From NCBI GenBank assembly GCA_029009115.1, contig JAQXJU010000111.1:1-38481 (forward strand): a DNA stretch of 38,481 bases, read 5' to 3'. Made by a program: the position numbers and the translations under genes. The notes beneath the pieces were generated by a model that was not told the DNA's origin, searched no databases, and saw nothing but the letters and a program-made list of their open reading frames with translations. Below, piece by piece: positions 32,817 to 38,481 of the stretch; the stretch's first letter is position 1, and each line of letters starts with the position of its first letter. The stretch comes from Bacteroidales bacterium. Lineage in GTDB: Bacteria > Bacteroidota > Bacteroidia > Bacteroidales > UBA932.

Positions 32817-34745
32817 TTAGGCGTTTTCCCCAGCCTCGGGGGCGCTTTCTTCCTGTGCGGGCGCGCTGCAGGAGCCGGTGCCCTCGGCGAGAATCTTTTC
32901 GCTTCTGGCAACGAACTCGGCTAGAGCCTTGCCGCTCAGCATTCCGTTCGACAGCAGAGCCAGGTCAACGACCTGCTTGAGCAGATTGTCCTCCTTGTCC
33001 CTCTTTGCCCATATGCGCCCGATGAGGGGATTCTCCATATTGACGAGGATATTGTACGATTTGGGCATCTCGCCGTAGAAGTTCATCCCTCCGCCAATGC
33101 TGCTCATCTCGCGATAGCGGCGCATAAACTCGTTCTGGGCAATAACCACCGGAGCGGCTGTTTCGCCAAGGTTCTGGGGTTCGACGAAGTAGTCGTTGCC
33201 CTGAGGAAGGACGGCCTTGAAGAGTTCGTCAAGGGCCTTCTTGTCATCGTCGGACATCTCGGGCTTGACCTTGTCCTCTTTGGGAATGAGATTCTGCACG
33301 GAGTCGGAGTCAACACGTGCGAAGCGACAGTCCTTGACCTTCTGCTCCAGCAGGTTGACGAAGTGCGAATCCAGCTCGCAGTCCATAAGAAGCACGTCGT
33401 AGCCCTGGTTCTTTGCCTGCTCAATCCAGCTGTACTGGGTATCGGCATTCGTGGCATACAGGAATACTACTTTCTTATCCTTGTCGGTCTGGGCTGTCTC
33501 GATTGCCGAGCGGTAGTCGTCGATGGCGAAGTACTTGCCGTCGGTGTTCTTGAGCAGGGCGAACTTCAGTGCCCTCTCGCAGAACTTCTCGTCCGAGAGC
33601 ATGCCGTATTCGATGAACAGCTTGATATTGTCCCACTTTTCCTCGAACTGGTCGCGGTGTTCCTTGAAGATTTCTTCGAGCCTGTCTGCCACCTTCTTTG
33701 TGATATAGGTGGATATCTTCTTGACATTCGAATCGCTCTGGAGGTAGCTGCGGCTTACGTTCAGGGGGATGTCGGGGGAGTCGATGACACCGTGCAGCAG
33801 GGTCAGGAAGTCGGGAACTATGTTATCGACGTGGTCGGTGACGAACATCTGGTTGCAGTAGAGTTGAATCTTGTTCTTGTCTATTGCCATCCTCTCCTTG
33901 ATCTTGGGGAAGTACAGGACACCGGTAAGATTGAAGGGATAGTCAACGTTCAGGTGAATCCAGAACATAGGTTCCTCCTCCATAGGGTAGAGCTTGTGGT
34001 AGAAATCCTTGTAGTCTTCGTCCTTGAGTTCGGAAGGAGCCTTGGTCCAGATTGGCACAATGGAGTTGATGACATTGTCTTCGTCTGTCTCCACGCTCTT
34101 GCCGTCTTTCCATTCGGTCTTCTTCCCGAAGACTACGGGCACGGGCATAAACTTGCAGTACTTGCCCAGCAGATACTCAATCTTGCCTTTGGTGGCAAAC
34201 TCCTGCGAGTCGTCGTCGAGATATAGGGTGATGACGGTTCCGCGCTCTGCCTTGTCGCAGGGTTCGAGACTGTATTCGGGGCTGCCGTCGCAGGACCACT
34301 TTACCGCATGGGCGCCTTCTTTCCAGCTGAGAGTCTCGATGGTGACATTCTTTGCGACCATAAAGGCGGAGTAGAATCCGAGTCCGAAGTGGCCTATGAT
34401 TCCGCTTACCTGGTCCTTGTATTTTTCAAGGAACTCCCCTGCCGAAGAGAAAGCGATCTGGTTGATATAGCGGTCAACCTCTTCCTCGGTCATTCCTATT
34501 CCGTTGTCAATGACCTTCAGGGTCTTGGCTTCTTCGTCGAGTTCGATTCTGACCTTCAGCTCGCCGAGCTCACCCTTGAATTCGCCGTTGCTGGCAAGAG
34601 TCTTCATCTTCTGCGAAGCATCGACAGCGTTTGCAACAAGTTCGCGGAGGAATATCTCGTGATCTGAATAGAGGAATTGTTTGATAACCGGGAATATGTT
34701 CTCGGTGGTTACTCCGATTTTCCCTTTGAGTGTCTTTTCTTCCAT
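32817..34745 (-). CDS. htpG: Molecular chaperone HtpG (bacterial Hsp90)
   Basis: An ATP-dependent dimeric chaperone. GHKL ATPase motifs are in place: L-R-E-L-V-A-N-A-V-D-A (motif with the Glu-Asn pair), V-I-D-N-G-I-G-M-T and I-G-H-F-G-L-G-F-Y-S-A-F-M-V, followed by the middle-domain segment L-N-V-S-R-S-Y-L-Q-S. I placed the start at 34745 (M-E-E-K-T-L-K-G-K-I-G-V), giving 642 residues; the longer frame adds 38 residues unlike Hsp90 that run into a terminator hairpin. No confident promoter is seen in the 100 nt upstream, which holds a small hairpin at 34810-34827. Confidence 0.96.
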   Translation of the reverse strand: MEEKTLKGKIGVTTENIFPVIKQFLYSDHEIFLRELVANAVDASQKMKTLASNGEFKGELGELKVRIELDEEAKTLKVIDNGIGMTEEEVDRYINQIAFSSAGEFLEKYKDQVSGIIGHFGLGFYSAFMVAKNVTIETLSWKEGAHAVKWSCDGSPEYSLEPCDKAERGTVITLYLDDDSQEFATKGKIEYLLGKYCKFMPVPVVFGKKTEWKDGKSVETDEDNVINSIVPIWTKAPSELKDEDYKDFYHKLYPMEEEPMFWIHLNVDYPFNLTGVLYFPKIKERMAIDKNKIQLYCNQMFVTDHVDNIVPDFLTLLHGVIDSPDIPLNVSRSYLQSDSNVKKISTYITKKVADRLEEIFKEHRDQFEEKWDNIKLFIEYGMLSDEKFCERALKFALLKNTDGKYFAIDDYRSAIETAQTDKDKKVVFLYATNADTQYSWIEQAKNQGYDVLLMDCELDSHFVNLLEQKVKDCRFARVDSDSVQNLIPKEDKVKPEMSDDDKKALDELFKAVLPQGNDYFVEPQNLGETAAPVVIAQNEFMRRYREMSSIGGGMNFYGEMPKSYNILVNMENPLIGRIWAKRDKEDNLLKQVVDLALLSNGMLSGKALAEFVARSEKILAEGTGSCSAPAQEESAPEAGENA

Positions 34746-34809
34746 ATCTGTAAAGTTTTGTTGTTGCTCTTCTTTCGGGTCAGCGATTCCGTCTGTTTGT
34801 TTTACGCCG

Positions 34810-34827
34810 GAGAGCCGCTTCGCTCTC
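34810..34827 (-). other. Small hairpin in the htpG leader
   Basis: GAGAGC (34810-34815) and GCTCTC (34822-34827) are perfectly complementary around a 6-nt loop. It lies about 65 nt before the htpG start, between that start and the upstream terminator. A role in heat-responsive translation is only a guess. Confidence 0.35.
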
Positions 34828-34845
34828 TTGCCCGGGGCATAAACT

Positions 34846-34875
34846 AAAAAGCCGGACAATGCGCTGTCCGGCTTT
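34846..34875 (-). terminator. Rho-independent terminator after the outer membrane barrel gene
   Basis: AAAGCCGGACA (34848-34858) pairs perfectly with TGTCCGGCTTT (34865-34875) around a 6-nt loop. On the minus strand the stem runs into a run of five T. It lies 34 nt after the stop at 34910. Confidence 0.85.
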
Positions 34876-34909
34876 CTGAAAAATCAAATTATGTTCCATT
34901 GACAAATTG

Positions 34910-35548
34910 TCAGAATCTGTATCCTATGCCAAGATTGGCTCCGGCCCACTCGACACCGATGCCCAGTTCGGCAAAACCGTAAAGTTTGCTTCCGAAGCTT
35001 ACACCAACGGGGATTATCTGAAACGCAAAGAGCTTTGACATAGTGTTCTCCGTACATATCTTATCCCATTTGTAAATGCCGATTCCTCCCTGCAGTTCGC
35101 CGTATAGCGTGCACTTCGGGTGGGACATATAGTTGAAGCGTATGCTGGGCATAAGGGCGTATGACTTCAGGCAGTGCGTGCCTTTGTATTCACGGTTACC
35201 GTCACTAGTCTTGTAAATCTTCTGCGACATATATCCGAAACTTGCGCTCACTCCGACTCCGAGCCATTTTGTCAGATAGTAGCGCCCTGATACATTCAGG
35301 TGCAGAGGCAGAGTTATATCCATTTTGCTTTCGAGACCGTCGTGGCATTTTTCCACCGCCGCCGAACTGTGAGCGATGGCGCCGAAAGAGTAGGGGAAGA
35401 GAAGTTCGAAGAAGTTTACCCCCGAGATTCCGGCATTGATTTCAAATGTGCCTGAAAGGTCGCGAGTGAATGCCTGTCCGTTTGCCTGGGGCGCCGCAAA
35501 GAGCAGAACAGCGGCTAGGCTGATGACAATTTGCGATGTTCTTTTCAT
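34910..35548 (-). CDS. Small outer membrane beta-barrel protein, function unknown
   Basis: A 212-residue exported protein. The signal peptide ends near A-N-G-Q (about residue 25). The mature part alternates polar and hydrophobic residues with many Gly and aromatic residues (Y-L-T-K-W-L-G-V-G-V-S-A-S-F-G-Y, G-Y-R-F at the C-terminus), the pattern of an 8-strand-type OmpA/OprF-like or PorT-like barrel. It carries no OmpA peptidoglycan-binding domain. It appears monocistronic, with a strong terminator behind it and a divergent HAD gene ahead. I cannot assign a function. Confidence 0.75.
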   Translation of the reverse strand: MKRTSQIVISLAAVLLFAAPQANGQAFTRDLSGTFEINAGISGVNFFELLFPYSFGAIAHSSAAVEKCHDGLESKMDITLPLHLNVSGRYYLTKWLGVGVSASFGYMSQKIYKTSDGNREYKGTHCLKSYALMPSIRFNYMSHPKCTLYGELQGGIGIYKWDKICTENTMSKLFAFQIIPVGVSFGSKLYGFAELGIGVEWAGANLGIGYRF

Positions 35549-35635
35549 AGATTTTAGTTTTTTGATGATTAGTTCACAGGACTATAGATGAAATTAGTAT
35601 GCGTAATGTTGCAATTTTTTCGGATATTTGTGATT

Positions 35636-36475
35636 ATGAAGAAACCAATAGCAGCGCTGATTTATGACTTTGACGGGACACTCTCTCCCGGCAACATGCA
35701 GGAATTCGGATTCATCCAGGCGGTCGGAAAGACCATTCCTGAATTCTGGACAATGAGTGACGACATTGCAAAAGGGCAGGATGCCAGCAATGTTCTGGCA
35801 TATATGAAGTTGATGTTCGACGAGGCCAAGGCCAACGGAATTCCTCTGCGGCGCGAGAATTTCCAACGTTTCGGCAAGGACATAGCGCTCTTTCCCGGAG
35901 TGAGAGAATGGTTTTCGCTCATAAATGCATACGGCAGGAGTCGTGGTGTCAGGATCGAACACTACATCAATTCATCAGGACTGAAAGAGATAATCGAAGG
36001 TTCCCCAGTCGCCAAAGAATTCAAGCACATTTTCGCCGGGTCCTTCCTTTACGACGAAAACGGGGAGGCGGAATGGCCTGGGATTGCGGTGGACTACACT
36101 GCGAAAACCCAGTTTCTCTTCAAAATCAGCAAGGGGATATTCTCATCCAGAGACAACAAAAAGGTTAATTCAAGCGTTGCAGAAGACAAAAAGCGAATCC
36201 CTTTCTCGAATATGATATATCTCGGAGACGGAGAAACCGATGTTCCCTGTATGAAGATAGTCGGAATGTTCGGGGGCAATTCTATTGCTGTCTATAATCC
36301 CGAGAACGACTCGAAGAAATCGATGGCCAAGAAACTGCTCCGGCAGGGGAGAGTGAAATTCATCACTCCGGCAGTCTATACAAAAGATGGAATGGCATAC
36401 AAAGTGGTGTGCGCCATTATTGACAAAATCAAGGCAGACTTCGAACTGGAACAGATAGCCGGAACTTGCAAATAA
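35636..36475 (+). CDS. HAD-superfamily phosphatase
   Basis: A 279-residue haloacid-dehalogenase-like hydrolase. Motif I is Y-D-F-D-G-T-L-S (nucleophile Asp near residue 10), motif II is the Ser in I-N-S-S-G, a Lys follows in K-T-Q-F-L-F-K-I-S-K-G, and motif IV is L-G-D-G-E-T-D-V-P-C-M. A sizeable helical cap sits after motif I. The ATG at 35636 gives M-K-K-P-I-A-A-L; the frame is open 48 nt further upstream, but those residues do not resemble the family. Substrate is unknown. No promoter was found in the 87-nt divergent gap with confidence. Confidence 0.85.
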   Translation: MKKPIAALIYDFDGTLSPGNMQEFGFIQAVGKTIPEFWTMSDDIAKGQDASNVLAYMKLMFDEAKANGIPLRRENFQRFGKDIALFPGVREWFSLINAYGRSRGVRIEHYINSSGLKEIIEGSPVAKEFKHIFAGSFLYDENGEAEWPGIAVDYTAKTQFLFKISKGIFSSRDNKKVNSSVAEDKKRIPFSNMIYLGDGETDVPCMKIVGMFGGNSIAVYNPENDSKKSMAKKLLRQGRVKFITPAVYTKDGMAYKVVCAIIDKIKADFELEQIAGTCK

Positions 36476-36503
36476 GTTTTAGCCATTCCGCTGATGATTG
36501 GTT

Positions 36504-36535
36504 ATTGTGAACCATTGAAAAATACATTATCTTAG
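36504..36535 (+). promoter_or_regulatory. Putative promoter of the dihydroorotate-dehydrogenase-like gene
   Basis: ATTG at 36504-36507 and TATCTTAG at 36528-36535 have a 20-nt gap, as in Bacteroidota -33/-7 promoters; each has one mismatch to the consensus. Transcription would begin near 36541, exactly where the structured leader starts. Confidence 0.4.
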
Positions 36536-36543
36536 CGCGATGT

Positions 36544-36579
36544 CTGCAACTCGCACAGCCGGTGCGTCCCCTGTTGCAG
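36544..36579 (+). promoter_or_regulatory. Nested stem-loop in a 5' leader
   Basis: An outer stem CTGCAAC (36544-36550) / GTTGCAG (36573-36579) encloses an inner stem CGCAC (36552-36556) / GTGCG (36562-36566) with a 5-nt loop, separated by one base on one side and six on the other. Both stems are perfect. It precedes the ATG at 36617 by about 37 nt and has no T-tract, so it is a leader structure rather than a terminator. It matches no riboswitch class I recognise. Confidence 0.5.
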
Positions 36580-36616
36580 GGCAGATGACATCAATGAAAA
36601 ATAACAGTTATTGAAT

Positions 36617-37591
36617 ATGAGCTCTATTATCACCAGATTCGCAGGCTTGGAACTAAAGTCTCCGGTCATTGTCGGCAGCAGCAGCTTGACTGCCTCGGTT
36701 CCCAAATTGCTTGAATATGAAAAGGCAGGCGCAGGAGCCGTAGTACTCAAGTCTCTTTTCGAGGAAAGCATAGCCATTGAGATGGATGCTTATGATACGG
36801 ACGCGCATCCAGAGGCTTATGACTACTTCGCCGCTTATTTGGGCGACAAGGTCCTCTCCGATTATCTGGACCTTGTCCGTGAAGCCAAGAAGGTCTGCTC
36901 CATCCCCGTGATCGCGTCGATTGCCTGCCATACCGACGGAAAATGGGAAGAGTTTGCTAAGCGGATTGAAGAAGCTGGGGCTGATGCCATAGAACTGAAC
37001 ATAATGAGTCTCTGCACTGCTCGCAACTATACTGACGGCTCTTTCGAGAAGATGAATGCGGACATAGTCGCACACGTCTCGAAGATGGTAAGCATCCCTG
37101 TCATCGCCAAGATTGGTTCAAACCATACAAATCCGGTTGCTTTGTGCGACAGTCTGTATGCCCGTGGCGCAAAAGCGGTCGTGCTCTTCAACAGATTCTA
37201 TCCGACAGACATCGACATTGACAAAATTGAGTTCACAACCGGAATCCCCTTTACTTCTCCGGCAGATTTGTCCCTGCCGCTAAGATGGGCCGGTCTTGTC
37301 TCATCTTCGGTGCCGGGCTTGTCAATTGCCGTATCTGGAGGAGTTGATTCCTGGCAGAGCACAGTGAAGTCCATACTCAGCGGTGCCGCTGCAGTTGAAG
37401 TAGCCAGCTCGATTATCAGGCAGGGAGCATCCTGGATTTCTAAGGTGAATGAGGGTCTCAAGGCTTGGCAAGATGCGAAAGGCTTCGCTTCAGTAGCCGA
37501 CTATCGCGGCAAGTTGAATGCTTCGAATCCGGAGAATTACGACAACCTGATTCGTACCCAGTTTATCAAGCATTTCAGCGAGGTTCGTTGA
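36617..37591 (+). CDS. Dihydroorotate dehydrogenase-like protein
   Basis: A 324-residue TIM-barrel flavoprotein-like sequence. The N-terminus L-E-L-K-S-P-V-I-V-G-S-S-S-L-T, V-I-A-S-I-A-C-H, A-I-E-L-N-I, V-I-A-K-I-G-S-N and A-V-S-G-G-V matches the order of FMN-binding and phosphate-binding strands in PyrD. The loop after E-L-N differs from the PyrD S-C-P-N motif (it reads I-M-S-L-C-T-A), so it may act on another substrate; homologues in Bacteroidota are simply called dihydroorotate dehydrogenase-like. I chose the ATG at 36617 over a TTG 6 nt earlier. It converges on the nitroreductase across the repeat array. Confidence 0.85.
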   Translation: MSSIITRFAGLELKSPVIVGSSSLTASVPKLLEYEKAGAGAVVLKSLFEESIAIEMDAYDTDAHPEAYDYFAAYLGDKVLSDYLDLVREAKKVCSIPVIASIACHTDGKWEEFAKRIEEAGADAIELNIMSLCTARNYTDGSFEKMNADIVAHVSKMVSIPVIAKIGSNHTNPVALCDSLYARGAKAVVLFNRFYPTDIDIDKIEFTTGIPFTSPADLSLPLRWAGLVSSSVPGLSIAVSGGVDSWQSTVKSILSGAAAVEVASSIIRQGASWISKVNEGLKAWQDAKGFASVADYRGKLNASNPENYDNLIRTQFIKHFSEVR

Positions 37592-37635
37592 CATAGCCTT
37601 CTGCCTGATGGCTGCCCCCATATCCTGTCCGAAAG

Positions 37636-37719
37636 CTTGGGCAGTCTCGGCATCGTTTCTGGTCACCCCTGCCAGAAGTGCCTCTGAGGCCGCTTGGGTG
37701 GTCTCGGCACCGTTGCAGG
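37636..37719. repeat. Degenerate left flank of the 63-bp repeat array
   Basis: A 21-nt stretch beginning CTTGGG at 37636 recurs with few differences at 37693, about 57 bp on. Between them (about 37664-37690) lies a diverged copy of the type-2 spacer (CACCCCTGCCAGAAGTGCCT). No palindrome survives here. The segment begins about 45 bp after the dihydroorotate-dehydrogenase-like stop. Confidence 0.6.
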
Positions 37720-37726
37720 CATTCTC

Positions 37727-38125
37727 GTGAAATTCACCTTTCGAGCCGCCCCCCTTCAGAATGCCTTCTGGGGCAGGTTGGTGTTCGAGGTGAATTTCAC
37801 GGGTCTGGGCTACCCCTGCGAGAAGTACCTGAGAGGCCGATTCGGTGATCTCGTGAAATTTACCTTTCGGGCCGACCCCCTTCAGAATGCCTTCTGGGGC
37901 ACATTGGTGTTCGAGGTGGAACGACTTTGTGTCCACCTCAGAGCCTTACCCCCTCTACAGTGCCCTCAGAGGCACATTGCTTCGCGAGGTGAATTTCACG
38001 GGTTGCAGCAACCCCTGCCAGAAGTACCTGAGAGGCCGATTCGATGAACTCGTAAAATTCACCTTTCGAGCCGACCCCCTTCAGAATGCCTTCAGAGGCA
38101 CATTGGTTTCCGAGGTGAATTTCAC
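37727..38125. repeat. Tandem array of 63-bp units with alternating spacers and palindromes
   Basis: Seen directly: the near-palindrome GTGAA[A/T]TTCAC starts at 37727, 37790, 37853 (one mismatch), 37989, 38052 (one mismatch) and 38115, with degenerate copies at 37916 and 37926. Every spacer is exactly 52 nt. Spacer type 1 (CTTTCGAGCCG...) and type 2 (GGGTTG...ACCCCTGCCAGAAG...) alternate, yet share a core ACCCC...CAGAA...AGAGGC...ATT, so the base unit is 63 bp and the higher-order unit 126 bp. The central 10-bp step replaces one spacer. The array lies between convergent genes. Function is unknown; a REP-like element, protein-binding array or decayed repeat gene are all possible. Confidence 0.9.
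37913..37939. other. Hairpin at the central junction of the repeat array
   Basis: GAGGTGGA (37913-37920) and TCCACCTC (37932-37939) form a perfect 8-bp inverted repeat around 11 nt at the place where one 52-nt spacer is missing. Both arms differ from the array consensus in matching ways, so pairing is kept although the sequence is not. Confidence 0.6.
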
Positions 38126-38272
38126 GGGTTGTGGCTACCCCTGTCAGAAGTACCCTAGATGCCGGCTCTGCTGCCTCGGTCCAGATGTTGATTGTGCTGC
38201 CTCGGTTCAGATGCTGTCATTCCCGTAAAATCTACCTCAGATCTGAACCCTCCACAATGCCTTCAATGGATG
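38126..38272. repeat. Degenerate right flank of the repeat array
   Basis: After the last clear palindrome come a diverged type-2 spacer (38126-38160), a 26-bp tandem duplication of GCTGCCTCGGTYCAGATG (at 38170 and 38196), and a worn unit with GTAAAATCTAC (38225-38235) followed by a type-1-like CCACAATGCCTTCAATGG. It ends at the nitroreductase stop. Confidence 0.65.
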
Positions 38273-38273
38273 A

Positions 38274-38481
38274 TTATCGGCAATCAGCCCATTCGAAGTT
38301 TTCTTTCCCTGCACCGACTTCGAAATGGTATTTCGCAATCCCGAGGTCCATCCTGGTATAGCCCACGAGAGAGAAGCCGCTTCTAGCAATCACCTTGTCC
38401 CCGGTAGTATATTCAAAGAAGAACTTCTGCTGATTGACGGCTGTGGGAGCCAGAAGAGCCGCATTCACTCCATCGATAAAC
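38274..38481 (-). CDS. Nitroreductase family protein, C-terminal fragment (cut by window end)
   Basis: The minus frame enters the window at 38481 and ends at TAA (38276-38274). It reads F-I-D-G-V-N-A-A-L-L-A-P-T-A-V-N-Q-Q-K-F and later Y-T-R-M-D-L-G-I-A-K-Y-H-F-E-V-G-A-G, the typical C-terminal part of FMN-dependent nitroreductases, where A-P-T-A-x-N-Q-Q lines the cofactor site. The rest of the gene lies beyond the window, so the start, length and promoter are unknown. The GTG at 38468 is internal, not a start. Confidence 0.85.
   Translation of the reverse strand, partial: FIDGVNAALLAPTAVNQQKFFFEYTTGDKVIARSGFSLVGYTRMDLGIAKYHFEVGAGKENFEWADCR

Noticed and set aside
34745..34859. 38-residue N-terminal extension of HtpG
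   Set aside because: The extra residues do not resemble Hsp90 and run into the terminator of the upstream gene. The start was moved to 34745.
37490..37936. 148-residue minus-strand open frame across the repeat array
   Set aside because: Its C-terminal third is antisense to the conserved end of the dihydroorotate-dehydrogenase-like gene, and the repeat part breaks frame at 37916-37940. Reported as a degenerate peptide repeat, not a gene.
37727..38125. CRISPR array
   Set aside because: Spacers are not unique (two alternating related types), the repeat is only 11 bp and no cas gene is present.
37694..38228. Plus-strand open frames in the array (K-F-T-F-R-A-D-P-L-Q repeats)
   Set aside because: No ATG start, and the 73-bp central step shifts the frame. 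The apparent peptide repeat is a by-product of a period divisible by three.

Overview
The window reads as chromosomal DNA of an uncultured-type gut Bacteroidales (Bacteroidota). The evidence is a SusC/SusD pair with Bacteroidota-specific DUF lipoproteins, promoters matching TAnnTTTG rather than TATAAT, no Shine-Dalgarno sequences ahead of the starts, and many genes joined by 1-4 nt stop/start overlaps. Genus is not decidable from the sequence alone. No tRNA, rRNA, CRISPR array, transposase or phage gene was seen.

Bases 1-11773 are a polysaccharide utilization locus (PUL) transcribed as one unit: SusC-like transporter, SusD-like lipoprotein, a DUF5017-type lipoprotein, a DUF4988/DUF4955-type beta-helix protein (possible polysaccharide lyase), a DUF4988/DUF4957/DUF5123-like beta-helix lipoprotein, and a 281-residue lipoprotein whose motif order (I-D-I-E, N-Y-G-V-P, L-P-S-L-Y, V-I-L-W) matches the active-site strands of animal and venom GH56 hyaluronidases. 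Together these suggest import and cleavage of a host glycosaminoglycan such as hyaluronan or chondroitin.

Bases 11800-27032 are housekeeping genes: fba-gmk-nadD; corA; glpK-glpF-recR; rpsA-rnz, divergent from glpK; an operon of a LysM glucosaminidase, MltG and a RelA-type (p)ppGpp synthetase with a decayed hydrolase site; and uvrB.

Bases 27040-32700 are a purine salvage operon on the minus strand (guaB, UraA/XanQ-type permease, apt, Tsx-like DUF5020 outer membrane protein, AzgA-type permease). It would carry purines across both membranes and into nucleotide synthesis. It ends in a strong terminator placed directly against the uvrB start codon. htpG, a small outer membrane barrel protein, a HAD phosphatase and a dihydroorotate-dehydrogenase-like protein follow.

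The least explained stretch is 37592-38273, between the convergent dihydroorotate-dehydrogenase-like gene and a nitroreductase cut by the window edge. It holds a tandem array of 63-bp units, each with a near-palindrome GTGAA[A/T]TTCAC. Palindrome positions step by exactly 63, 63, 63, 10, 63, 63 and 63 bp, and the spacers alternate between two related 52-nt types. A degenerate 21-residue peptide repeat can be read on the minus strand, but it is interrupted by stops and a frame shift.
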